Part shown: positions 46,891-57,577 of the stretch, piece by piece
Numbering within the stretch: the first letter of the stretch is position 1
Layout: each line of letters starts with the position of its first letter
Assembly (NCBI GenBank): GCA_038501195.1
Contig: JBBPUQ010000008.1
Span: 1,592,001 to 1,656,000, forward strand
Direction: 5' to 3'
Source of the DNA: Nemania diffusa
Taxonomy: Eukaryota > Ascomycota > Sordariomycetes > Xylariales > Xylariaceae
Length of the DNA: 64,000 nt
The notes under the pieces: generated by a model
Databases searched by the model: none
The model's input: only the letters and a program-made list of their open reading frames with translations
Told to the model about the DNA's origin: nothing
Program-made: the position numbers and the translations under genes

Positions 46891-47553
46891 TTATTACACT
46901 AAACGCCCTGCTGTCTTAAACCCCCATAATATATAATATAGCAAATGCTACAATCTGCGCCCGTATGAAAGAGGCGTCCGAACTGTGAGGAACAAGACAA
47001 ATTGACCCTCAGTAAGCCCATTGGGCTAGTGAGAGGTTAGTAGTCTCCGTTAAAAAGGTCGTGACTTGAAGATCGGAGTACCTGGGGCGGATGCACTCTG
47101 CAGTATGGCCCTAATACCGAATATGTAGTAGCTTGCCATTATGTCAGACTTCGAAAAGAATCAATAGAATGAAATAATGCTTGGAATTGAGAGACGGACG
47201 CCGCATTACACGAGCATTGTACCTAGAACCTCACAGAGAAGGAAGATATACTATTCCGAAGCCCAATCCGGCGCGCCAGGACATCCGAATAATATTAGCA
47301 TCGCAAGTTTCGATTCTGACATTTTCATACTATAGGTCACTTCCTCAGCAAGCCCCACTAGCTACGGTTTCTAGATCTACTACCCCTAATTGGCCAGTTT
47401 AACAGCAGTTGAGAATCGTGTAGGGACGTCAATGGTATCGGGCTCGCATATATAAGGATGTCTAGAGCTTTTCTTTCTTTCTAAGGAGGCTTCAACTCTA
47501 CACCATTATATTCACCGAGCCATCGGATACCAAAGAGGCATTCCCTAAGCAAG
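46891..47553. promoter_or_regulatory. Divergent promoter region
   Basis: 663 bp between the reverse acyltransferase and the forward DUF1203 gene. A TATATAA-like box lies at 47448-47455, about 100 bp before the DUF1203 ATG. A short ORF (47181-47402) is unsupported. Confidence 0.45.
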
Positions 47554-48167
47554 ATGACGACAACTACTTCGACCATGACGAGCAGCGCCGAGACCACCTT
47601 GGAAGTGAGCAACCAAACTACCAAAGTATCAAAATCCTAGCCCGAACCGAAGCTTACGAAATACAGACAACCCTTCAGCAGAAAATTATCCCTAAAACGC
47701 TGCGATGGCGTCCGCTACCCGCGCCTCTTGTAGAGCATGAAGGCTCCTCTCCCCTCGCCGTCCTGAGAACCCCAGACGGGCCCGTGCCCTGCCGGCGATG
47801 CCTACAAGACAGCAAGGTGGGCGAGGAGATGCTGCTCATGTCCTACGACCCTTTCCTCGGCGACAGCCCCTATCGATGCGCCTCGCCCATCTACGTCCAT
47901 GCAAAGTCGTCGTGCGAGCTTGCGGTCTTCCAGGCATCGGGAGGCGGGCTTCTTCCCGAACAGCAGCGAACACGACGCCTTGCTGTCCGTTCTTACGACG
48001 GGGAGCACATGATGCAGGGCGCTGAAGTGATCGATGGGGACGATCTGCTGGAGACGTGCCAGCGGCTGTTGGGCGATAACACCTCGGCCGAGTATTGTCA
48101 CGTTCACTATGTGGCGCCGGGTTGCTTTGCCGTTCGGGTTGAGAAAGCGTCTTCGAAAGGCAATTGA
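47554..48167 (+). CDS. DUF1203-family protein
   Basis: Two exons, 47554-47604 and 47667-48167, with a 62 bp intron; 183 aa. The long frame has no ATG upstream of its conserved block, so the start comes from the small exon beginning MTTTTSTMTSS. The family block is visible: PCRRCLQD, GEEMLLMSYDPF, SPYRCASPIYVHAKSSC and, at the end, CHVHYVAPGCFAVRVE. The function of DUF1203 is unknown; it occurs in bacteria and fungi. The conserved Cys pairs could bind metal or form disulfides (inference). It is convergent with the Ada-like gene, 184 bp apart. Confidence 0.8.
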
Positions 48168-48351
48168 AGATGTAGTGGATTGCACGCCATATTCATGTAT
48201 AAAAACTTGGCTCGGTTTGTTAAATTGTTGGAAGGGATGTCCGTTCGCGAGTCGCTGACATCAAGTCACTCCTTTTAGTCATAGACCTCTGTAGATAGCT
48301 CAAGACAAAACTGCTTGCCTCAATATTATGAGGCTCCGTAGAAAACGCCTG

Positions 48352-49188
48352 TCAAGATGGCGCCCGTGATGAACTGATCAGTGAAGGATCTACACAGTCT
48401 TGTAAAGAAATATGCGTTTCTAGTTCGATAGGTTCGTTGCTTGTCACCGGGAAACCCACCATGTCGAAGCTGCAATCATTAATCCAATCCGAATATGGCG
48501 CCTCATCAAAACCAATGTAGCTAGGATTCTCAAGAGTTCCCAGAAGCCAATCGTGTGTAGCGTGACCAGGATTCACGAAAGACGCGCCGCATGCACCATT
48601 CTCAAGAGGAGCAAGATCAGAAATTTCGATGAATTTACTAAAGTCGAAATCACCAAGCGTAGAATCCGGAACTGTAGCAACGGGCATCATAGGGACACCC
48701 ATGCCTTCTCGTCGAACAGCGACCGCGTACGCTCCAGGCGTCGTGCCCATAACTTGCTTGAACAAGCCGTGGAAATAGCGGGGCGACAAGCCGACATGGG
48801 CTGCTATGTCCAGCAGCTGAGCCTCTCCCTTGCGCTGGCGGATATACTCGCAGGCGATCTCGACCTGCTTCTCAGCAGACGCCTGCGGAGACTCGTGGCT
48901 GGAGTCTTTCGATTCCGGGCGACAGCGCCGGCACGCCCGGAATCCTGCCGCCACTGCGCTAGCCGCAGAGTCGAAGAATCGTACGTTCGCGCGACGCGGA
49001 CGGCGCGAAGGGCAGCTCGTCCGGCAGAAGATGCCCGTTGAGATGACGCCGTACAGGAAATCCAGCGTTGGGGTATGCGCGAGCACAAGCCGCCATCGGG
49101 CTTCATCTGTTGGGGTTGAGGCGGTGGTGGAATGCGCTGACTTGACGCGCTTGTCCCGTGGGATAGCTACCGCAGCGCTCTGGGCCAT
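48352..49188 (-). CDS. Ada-like protein: methylphosphotriester zinc domain plus AraC helix-turn-helix
   Basis: Single exon, 278 aa. The N-terminus holds an Ada zinc domain: RWRLVLAHTPTLDFLYGVISTGIFCRTSCPSRRP is recognisable, and with FRACRRCRP it gives four Cys (C-x3-C … C-x2-C), one of which accepts methyl groups in bacterial Ada. A single AraC-type helix-turn-helix follows (LLDIAAHVGLSPRYFHGLFK). The C-terminal about 110 residues are acidic and of unknown type, perhaps an activation region. There is no O6-methylguanine methyltransferase domain. Its likely role is sensing alkylation damage at DNA phosphates and controlling transcription. Proteins of this layout are scattered in ascomycetes and may be of bacterial origin. 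Confidence 0.85.
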   Translation of the reverse strand: MAQSAAVAIPRDKRVKSAHSTTASTPTDEARWRLVLAHTPTLDFLYGVISTGIFCRTSCPSRRPRRANVRFFDSAASAVAAGFRACRRCRPESKDSSHESPQASAEKQVEIACEYIRQRKGEAQLLDIAAHVGLSPRYFHGLFKQVMGTTPGAYAVAVRREGMGVPMMPVATVPDSTLGDFDFSKFIEISDLAPLENGACGASFVNPGHATHDWLLGTLENPSYIGFDEAPYSDWINDCSFDMVGFPVTSNEPIELETHISLQDCVDPSLISSSRAPS

Positions 49189-50698
49189 TTTGATATGAGG
49201 TTAACAATCATGCATTGAGTTTGAAGGTAATGTTGTGCCAATCCCATGCTACTTAAATATATATCGGAAGTATGAAAGATAAAGATACCTACCTGTAGTA
49301 ATTACAGACCAGAACTGGCTTCTGATTGGCTACTTTGAGAGCAACTAATATTGCACTAGCCTGGGTTCTAGTTCACCGTATGACGCAACCTCTTACCTAC
49401 AGCGAATGTAATATTCTACTCCATATCGCTATTACATTCTAGCAGCCTAAAGAGGCACTGTTTTACTGTAGAGGTGGTTGGAATGATGTTTGCTCTCACA
49501 ATCATCTTCTTTAGAGTTAAGGGTCCTGAAGAATCCATGCCTCAATACGATCTAAGTAATGAGCTCTTGGCATGTGATCTCTCGCTTCCAGCTGCCTTTC
49601 GTTTGAAGTTGCCCTCGCTTCGAGTTGCTTCTATAACTCGTATGTTGTGTAGATGCTATAGTATGTATAGGATGGGATAGCATTATACTAAAGATAACGG
49701 TTTTTATATCGCCTTGTCTCAAGTGCAGGCGGACTTTATAAAGACAAGAAGATTCTCAACTCATTTACTGTTCACTCTTTGTACATCTATGCCTCCCTAA
49801 TTATTTCTTTAGTCTGAAAGTGGGCAAAAACTAGATAAATTTTTGAGCCTGATAGGAGCACAATTCTGGACGAGCATTAAGGTTACCACCGTACACATCC
49901 CATCGTATTGGAGCATGGGAGAAATGACTGGCATCATAGCGAGAGTAACAGACAAATGGCTACTATGATGTAAACAAGTCAATGCATAACAGCTCACTCT
50001 CAAGGCATCAGGCGAAGTGCCTTCACATAAATAGATGTTGCCAATTTTCCAACTGGTCATCTATCTAATGCCACGTGGACTAGAATTTGGTACCTGCTAC
50101 GCCGAGTTTTCATTGGAATAGATAATGTTGAGTAACATCTTCATATGGTCACTTATCACAATATCTACCAAAAGAAGGGGTTTGTCTTTCTCCTAACTAA
50201 GCACCATACCTAGAAGAGAGTGATGTAGATGTGCTGAGGGGGGAAGTATCATTGGAGGACATTGTAATTTTTTACCCTTACTAAAGAAAGGCAAGAGCAT
50301 ATTACTCATAGCCAAGTTTAGATATAGGGGAATACATAATCTTTTATAACAGGTTTGTTTATATCCACAGAAATTTCTCTGGTGCTCCAGTCGAGCAGCA
50401 TTCTGGCATGAATGCTATCGTCGTAGTAGCCTTTTAGCTACAGTTCCACAATGCACCCGGGAGGACATGATTCACTCAGTCCCCAACAAGGTCAAGTTGG
50501 CGATTCCCAGAGGCACAAACATTATTTGTTATGGTAGACTCTCGTGGGCTCTTTCCATTGGAAACTTTTGTCAAGTACAAAACTGGAACGTGGTCAAACG
50601 TCCTGACCTTTGCCAGCAATCCCAAGGTTCCCTACAACCTCTATGACCGTACACCATTCATACACCCACTCATTCTGTTACGTATCTCTGTTCCCGCC
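49189..50698. promoter_or_regulatory. Divergent spacer, Ada-like and amidoligase promoters
   Basis: A 1.5 kb spacer. The frame of the amidoligase stays open back to an ATG at 50531, so transcription starts left of that. A 68-codon frame at 49474-49680 is unsupported. No repeat seen. Confidence 0.4.
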
Positions 50699-52217
50699 AT
50701 GGCGTATATTGAAAAGTTTGCCAAGATGGTCGAGGCGGAGGATGATAAGGACGGTATGCTGACATGTGGAGTTGAGCTCGAATTCCTCGTTCCCTCTATC
50801 CAGATTGGCACGGAAGACCCCGACCCCGACATCACGGACTTGCGTCTGTTTAGGACATCGCGCAATGTACAAACAATGGAGTACGAAGTCCGCAGTGAGT
50901 TGCGTAAGTGGTTCTCAATCCGATTTTCTTCTTCGTATGATCGAGCTGCAAGAATATGGGGAGTTTCGTTCGCGCAGTGCTTTCGCCCTGGGGGCTTTCC
51001 ACACTTCTAAAACCCTTATGGGTTCAGCGTAAGACGATATTAGGACTGACCGCAGATATTGTAGTGGAAACTCTCCAGCAGTCGATTGGTCACCAACGCT
51101 TCCGTGATATGGATTACGATCAATTGCACGCCTACAGTAACGTGCTAGACTATACTATCTGGCGTCTGGGCTGTGATGTTTCAGTCACAAAGAGCAGTGA
51201 TCCTGAGCGTGATGTAGGGCCCTACGACTGGACTGGCTGCGAGTTGACCTCCCCGGTCATGAAGGCTGACGAATACGTCGAGCAACTCCAAGAAGTCTGC
51301 GAAGTTCTTAAGACGCTCCGAGTCCATATCAACGGCTCAGCCGGTGTGCATGTCCACGTGGGTCTAGGCAACGAGCCCTTTAGGTGAGTATGTTGGACTC
51401 GAGGATAGAGGCTGCCTACCGGGACATTCATATTCTTGCTCCTATTCCCACAAACCCTCGATGCCCCTACAGACCCCTTTCAATCTACACGATGATTGCT
51501 AACTCTAATCATAAAAATAGTCTGTTGACCCTCAAGAAGTTTGCCACTCTCTATCTCTGGACAGAGAAGGCCATTCTGGAGCTCCAACACCCAAGCCGCC
51601 GTTCCAATGCCCACTGTCATCGTCTGGCGGACTACTCCCAGGTAACAAATAAAGCGCAGGCACTTCTCAGAGACGAGGGGCCGAGATGGAACACCACATT
51701 TCGAGTCTTCGCCTTGATGACTGAATACCTCCCACTTGACGATTTGAATAACCTTCAATATAACCAGGTCAACTACATCTGGTATTGTAACAACATGGAG
51801 GAAGTTGCGACATTGATGCAAGGCGAAGTTAGGCCGACCTTTTTTTCTGTGCCTCTCTTTGATAGAGGATCTGTCGGGTTTGACCGCTTCTTACCGGCGG
51901 GACCGGCGGGCATGGCAGGAGGAAATATCCAGACTTTCGAATGGCGCCAGATGTCTGGCTCTATTGACGCCGACCACATCAGCCAGTGGGTTAATGTTTG
52001 CCTCAAATTCACGGATTTCTGTCGCCTTTCCGACAAGGGCACTTTTAGGAACTTGGTACAGAAGGTCATCAAGAAAGGCAAGGACTACACCGGGATCGAG
52101 CTCCTCGAGGATCTGGGCATTGACACCCAGTTTTTCAAGAGAAAGATAGAGGAATGGAAACGAGACTCTAGCTTTTGCGAGGATAACCAAGGAAGAAAAC
52201 TGTTCGCTCCCAAATGA
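50699..52217 (+). CDS. Putative amidoligase (Amidoligase_2, glutamine-synthetase-like fold)
   Basis: Three exons: 50699-50894, 51056-51383, 51521-52217; about 406 aa. The first donor is ambiguous: GTGAGT at 50895 or GTAAGT ten bases later keep the same phase. The start at 50699 is chosen for proximity to the conserved LTCGVELEFLVP; an in-frame ATG at 50531 would add 56 residues. Family blocks: CGVELEF, DWTGCELTSPVM, INGSAGVHVHVGLGN and, near the end, QTFEWRQMSGSIDADHISQWV. These match predicted ATP-dependent carboxylate-amine/ammonia ligases of the Amidoligase_2 group common in fungi. The acidic and His residues in these blocks would bind metal. The natural substrate is unknown. An R-W-N region before position 51720 is also conserved in relatives from memory only. 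Confidence 0.82.
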
Positions 52218-52459
52218 TGGGCTCGAGGGTAGAGAGGCGCATGGATGTGTTCTTGCTTCTGTTCAGCAAGCTCTAGAGCGTGATCTGATGGAAGATAATG
52301 GTTGGATGCTTAGGGGAGCCAACAATATAGGGCTCAACTTTGATAGGGGACCATACAGACACACCTAAGCTAAAGAGGAAAAGAATTCCACAAGCGTAAT
52401 GCCTCACGAAGAAGCTAGTAGCAAAAATAGATAAAGACTAGAAGTTCATAGATATATAT

Positions 52460-54147
52460 CTAAGTTCTATTCTTTATGAAGCAAGGAAGGCCATCTTTCA
52501 TGGGAAGGGTAAGGCTAATCTTGCTCACTCTCTCACCATAATATGCTGGCTTGAATTCGAATGTTAAGGCCATGGTGGCAATGACCTGGGTAGCGATGAT
52601 TTCAGCCATTCGCTTACCAAGGCAGGTCCTCTGTCCACCATCTTCAGGCATCAACAGTTAGTTATTCTTACTCATCGCAAACGAAGGGGTACAATGTATC
52701 GAGGAAGACGACTTACAAAAGACTGGGAATTCAGATGGGCTCTTAGTGGCGAGTTTGCCATTCTCGGTGAGCCACCGCTCAGGTTTGAATACATCAGCAT
52801 CTTCGCCCCAGGTTATCCGGGACCGGTTCATCGCCCACAAACTCCATACCACTATCGCTTTCTCGGGAAGGAATGTCCCATCAGGTAATGTGGTGGCCTG
52901 TTCGCATTCTCTAATCTCGAAGGGTATAGGGGGGTATAGCCGGAGAGCCTCGTAAAAGACTGCCATCGTATAGGGTAGAGATGTAGGAGTGAAGACGGCA
53001 GAGGAGGTATCGCCCTCGCCACCAAGCTGTCGATAATCAAGACCCTGGGTCTTAAGCAACTTATTCGCTTCTTCTCTAATCTTAGTAATAGCAGATTCAT
53101 GCTGCATTAGAAGATATAGGCACCATGTGATAGCTTGAGCAGTGGTGTCTCTCCCTGCAGTTAGGAATGTGAGTGCTGCATCGGATACTAGCTTGTGTTG
53201 TGAGCCTAAAGATATGAGTAGAGATTGAATCAAACTACCAGACACTTCATCTAGTCTGTTTCCATCATCATTATCATCGTCTAGTTGGGCTAGAGACTTG
53301 CTCAGCTTATGGTGGCCATCTGTAGCATTGTTGACAATACCCAACCCGAAATTTCGTATAACAGTAAGGGACTTTCTAAATCTAGAGCCGGTAAATTTCT
53401 CAGTTATGGACCATAACGGGTTCTGGAAACGCTCGGTGATGACCCCGGAAGCGTAGTCGAACGCCACAGTAAATTCGTCATCGGCGTGCATCTCCATATC
53501 ATAGGCCATCTTACCCATTAGAAGGCTCGTTATCTCGTGGAAAACAAACTGAAAGTCGACGACCTCGTCGCTCTTGACTCGCGCCCGTAGATTCTCAACG
53601 CTTCGAGTTAGGTAGCGGGGGAGAGCAACATCTGTCAGCACTCGAAGGTTGGACGCGTTGAGAAAATGAGTGCCTGCTTTTCTCTGGGCCTTCCACAGCT
53701 CGCCGTCGGCATTGATTATCCCATTCCCAAAGAGATCCCAGGATCGCTGCTTCACGAAATCGCCCTTCGCAAACATGCCGTCATTCTTGAAGACGTAGTC
53801 GAGATTGCGAGGGTCATTGATCACGACACCTGCATGAAGGGTGGGCACTGTGATCTGGAAAGTCTCGAGACCGAACTGTCTCTCGCATTTTACGAACCAC
53901 GAGAAGAGCTTCTGGCGATCCTGTAAGAAGAGAAAGCCATTCCCAGCTATAGGTAGCGTGTTCGGCGGCTTCCTATCAACCCATGTCAATGAGGCATGAC
54001 ACAACAAAGCTATCTAGGTCAAAGTACATACCTCAAAGGGATACCGTTTCGACGAATGCTGGGTGCTCGGAACAAAACTTGGTAGATTATGGGGATTAGG
54101 ATAAGCGCTAGCCATGGGAGGCCGTGTCCATCCAGGAGAACTGTCAT
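52460..54147 (-). CDS. Cytochrome P450, CYP52-like (fatty acid/alkane omega-hydroxylase type)
   Basis: Three exons: 54147-54032, 53972-52717, 52641-52460; introns 59 and 75 bp; 517 aa. The short first exon supplies a membrane anchor (LPWLALILIPIIYQVLF). Motifs: I-helix LTAGRDTTAQ, K-helix FYEALRLYPP (ExxR), and the heme loop split by the last intron, FPVFYGGQRTCLGKRMAE, with the axial Cys near residue 464. N-terminal blocks such as GNGIINADGELWKAQRK and FTEFDY-like AFDYASGV fit the CYP52/CYP539 group, which hydroxylates long-chain alkyl substrates. The Tyr-Gly-Gly inside the heme loop replaces the more usual Asn-Ala-Gly. It is an ER-membrane monooxygenase. The substrate is unproven. Confidence 0.9.
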
Positions 54148-55256
54148 AATCTATTTCAAAGCAAAGAACATAGGCACATTAGGTGTTTAGTAGAGGCTTC
54201 AACAAATCGGAAGTGGAATAATTACAAGCCCTTCGATCTATTTTGAATGAATTAACATCTCAAACGTTTCAAGAAAACAGAATCATGAATCATGGAGGCC
54301 GGGAAGCGCTTCATTTGGTACAGAGGCAGGGCGCCATGGTTTCAGCCTTAACTCCAGCCACATCTGCTACGCTAGGGACAGTTTCAGGCCTTCGGCTTGT
54401 GGATTCTACAGGGGTCGTTATCTAAACGGTGCTCTGTTACCACATTCCCGACAATCCAATCTTTTTTTTTGACGAGAGCAAGCTACCCTTTTATTACTCT
54501 TCAGCTTTTATATGATATTTTAAACTTCGATATAAAGCTCTTTTATGTTATAAAAGTATATGATTAATTATGAAATATCAATAAATTTTATATTGAGAAA
54601 CCTGGAAGCAATGTAAACACTGAAAGTAGGAAGTGAAGCTGACTATTCACTAGATTCGACAAGACGAAGTGAATATCATCCAGGTTGAGGTCATGCTAAG
54701 CAATGATACAGGTGGGGATTGTAGGAACATTTCTATGCCTCCTGTAATCAAGTCGTATAATGAATAAACAGATCTACCCATGATGACACTCCTCATCCGG
54801 GCAGCAGAAGGGACGTAGTCTAAGACGCGAATCTAAGTTTGGTGGCTCTGAAGTACTCGAGGTGGACAACTGGGCAGCTAGCGAGCAGTAGGTACGTCCG
54901 GACTCACTAATGGACGAAAGAGGAAACTTATTTGCTCAAAAGACCTTGCATTAGCGCCCCAGGGCTAACCGGGGCCCCTTAATGCATGTCCTACTTATTA
55001 CTACTGTCTCGGTCTGGGCACGAACGCCGCGTCTCCGCCTCTCCCAACGGCGACCGCCTTAAGTACCAACGCCGCTGTGGAGGGAACCCACGCCCATGGC
55101 GAGGTGCCGCCTGAAATTGCGTGCCTTAAAGAACGGTCAAAATCTGCGCTCGAAGTGTCATCCTCCGACAATCGTCCGCGCATCACATTCCTACCTTAGC
55201 CCTAGGTCGCGGTCGGTGAGAGCTCCTGGGTTCGTGAGAGAAGAAGTCCAGTCAAA
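54148..55256. other. Intergenic region
   Basis: 1.1 kb. An AT-rich stretch (54460-54600) follows the P450 promoter. At 55010-55198 a GC-richer open frame ends in TAG and reads protein-like (…HGEVPPEIACLKERSKS…), possibly a relic 3' end of another gene, but no start or family is visible. Confidence 0.4.
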
Positions 55257-56038
55257 ATGGCAAATCGAGCGTTTGAGAAATTTGACGGCGACAAAGTCAC
55301 TGAAGACATGCTTCTCCGCGCTGCAGAACTCTTCAGCCAGAACTACGGAGTTTGGGGATAAGGGTCATCTCGCCAGGGTATGCGAAGCCCTCACCCGGCT
55401 CTTTTGTTCTGTAGGAAAACGCGTTACCCTCAACGTCCGTAGCTTACGAGCCCAGCACCTTCCAGATAATGCCAAGACCTCGTACGTTCGGGTGACGGTT
55501 GACGGAACACTTGCCGGGAATGCATTCGCTTGCCGCTGGGCTTGGGAAGGCAAGACAATCTGTTTGGTTACTCAACTCGTTGTGAGGAAAGAATACCGCC
55601 ATCGTGGTCTCTCGAAAGCCCTGCTGGGAGCTCTAAAGGACGACGTAGACGATGTATACGGAATCATGAGCTCACACCCGGCTGCGTGTCTGGCGGCAGG
55701 ATCAACTGTCGCGTGCAAGTGCGATACTCCTATGCTAGAGCCTAAAGCTTACGAAGATAGCTTCAATTGAAAAGGTCTCGCTCGATTTCATTGTAAAAAA
55801 GCTAGCTTGATCATGAAAGCTTTACTAATACCTTACGTCCAAGACGCAAAGTCGTGTGGTTCTCTCTTTGGTGCTACAGACTCTACAGCGCTAGTATCAG
55901 GGGCGAACACCAACTTTTTCGTAGATCACCAGGAACCAATGGAAGCCGTACGTGCGGCTCGGGAAATATGGAACTGACCACTTGGAGAACTGCTAGAAGG
56001 CCACAAATATCTTCTTATCATGGCCAAACGTCGCTGAT
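55257..56038 (+). pseudogene. Decayed GNAT-family acetyltransferase
   Basis: The start MANRAFEKFDGDKVTEDML at 55257 leads to FSQNYGVWG and then a TAA. A second frame picks up with KRVTLNVRSLRAQHLPD and the acetyl-CoA-binding block VTQLVVRKEYRHRGLSKALL. After the SSHPAACLAA segment it drifts. The next part (IEKVSLDF, then IPYVQDAKSCGSLFGATDST and FFVDHQEPMEAVRAAREIWN) is in other frames and has an in-frame TGA where Trp is expected before PLGELLEGHKYLLIMAKRR and the terminal TGA at 56036-56038. At least three frameshifts and one nonsense change are seen, and no GT-AG intron repairs them all. It was an N-acetyltransferase of a fungal family; it is now most probably inactive. TGG-to-TGA would fit repeat-induced or deamination-type mutation. 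Confidence 0.8.
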
Positions 56039-56267
56039 CTAGGTCTCACTAATTACCAAGATCTATCGATAAACGGGATGGTGCAGTATCTGGTCCTTGA
56101 AGGGCATAAATGAGGGACTCGATTTGTTGGTGGTTAATGTAGTTAACTATTCCTATTGAAATAGTTTGAATTTGGCTTTTTTTTTTTTTTAATAATATAG
56201 AGGTATATATATTAACGTTTTGTTTATTATAAGCACGATGTATTAGGAAGAGGGTCGGTGGACCTGG

Positions 56268-57063
56268 CTAGGGAGGGCCATACGTACAGACCACCGACAA
56301 AACTATTTCTACCCCAATTTCCGTTTTTGGTTTTTAGTTTTTAAAAAATCAATTTCGCAAGTACTATATACAGCAATAAATTAATTCAATTTATTGTACA
56401 AAATAATATATATTTAGCTTAATTAACTTATAAGCTTGATTAAATTTATTTAACCTGATTGACCTGACTGACTTGACTGACCTGACTGACCTGGTTGACC
56501 TAACTGACCTAACTGGACCTAACTGGCCTGATTGAATTGACTGACCTAGTTGACCTGACTGGCCTGACTGACCTGACTGACCTGACTGACCTGACTGACC
56601 TGACTGACCTGACTGACCTAACTGGACCCGACTGAACTGGTTGATCTAGTTAACCTAACTAGGTCAGTCAAGTTTAGTTAGGTTAGCTACAGATCGACCA
56701 GGTCAGTCAGGTCAGTCAAGTCAGTCAGGTCAATCAGGTCAATTATGTTATAAGCTAGGTATGTATGTAATCTAGCCTGTTGGGCGTACGGCTTAGTCAG
56801 CTGTTGTTTTCTAGCACTTCGGTCGCAGCTCTGTATCAGACTACAGCACGTTTAATCTACTCAGAAACTAGGTCGAATTATATTAATTAAGCTAATATTT
56901 AAATTGTTTAAATTATAACTATATTTTATAAGTAATATTAATAATATTAAATGTCAATTATTTCATAATGTTAGCTTATTTTTTAAAAAACTAAAAACTA
57001 AAAACAGAAATTGGGGAAAAATAGTTTTGTCGGTGGTCTGTACGTATGGCCCACCGTCCCTGG
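56268..57063. mobile_element. Non-autonomous TIR element with palindromic interior (element B)
   Basis: About 796 bp with inverted ends of roughly 80 bp (56272-56351 and 56978-57058). Both contain GGGCCATACGTACAGACCAC, then CGACAAAACTATTT, then a T-rich GTTTTT/AGTTTTT tract. The interior is AT-rich with no open frame and includes a minisatellite and its inverted copy. The outer end (AGGGACGGTGGGCCAT) and the subterminal TTTCGCAAGTAC word resemble element A at 36.4-37.0 kb, so the two probably belong to one transposon family. A third end-like sequence lies at about 57198-57222. Confidence 0.8.
56447..56750. repeat. 9-bp minisatellite (CTGACTGAC) with inverted counterpart
   Basis: Degenerate then perfect tandem copies of CTGACTGAC run from about 56452 to 56650, followed at about 56661-56745 by the complementary GTCAGTCAG words. 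The two halves could pair into one long hairpin. It lies inside element B, with pure copies in the centre (56560-56615) and diverged copies outside. Confidence 0.85.
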
Positions 57064-57577
57064 CAGCAGCTATCTTGGCTCCAGGCTAGGTTAGGTAGTT
57101 AGGTGGCCTCCAGGTCAGGTGACCTGCAGGGTGACTAGGTAGGAGATCCAGGTCCAGGGGCCCGTTAGCAGGGGACCCCCATGCGCTCCTGTAACAGTGG
57201 TAATGGACCACCACATAACTGTCTCAAGCCGTAGGAGTAGGTACTTGTTATATAAAAAGTAATAACGACGTCAGAACCGAACCTCTCTACATCTTCGATG
57301 TCCAGGATCTATCTAGGTACTTAGATATCTCATTTCACTTAAGTTCATCCCGGTTACCAAAGCACTTTAGTGAAGACCTTGGCATTTTAAGGCAATAATT
57401 CGAAGACCCAGACGTCCAAATTCGAATCAACTTCTCTCAACAAACAAGCCAGGCATAGAATGGCCCCCTGGATTCCCCGGTTGCATCTCTTCGAGATTGC
57501 CGACCAGTCCTGGTATGCACGCTCCAAACGCACCATTTGACATATGAACGAGACGCGTGTATACTCTCATAGCCATT
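57064..57577. other. Spacer with a possible third element end
   Basis: About 510 bp. GTGGTAATGGACCACC near 57201-57216 resembles the right end of element A (GTGGTAATGGCCCACC), suggesting a solitary or decayed element end. The rest is the presumed promoter of the next gene. Confidence 0.4.

Noticed and set aside
55010..55198. Protein-like open frame before the GNAT pseudogene
   Set aside because: Could be a relic 3' end of a gene, but no start, no intron boundary and no family could be seen; mentioned only in the spacer entry.
56447..56750. Regular repeats considered as a CRISPR array
   Set aside because: Units are 9 bp, directly adjacent without unique spacers, and the genome is eukaryotic; this is a minisatellite.
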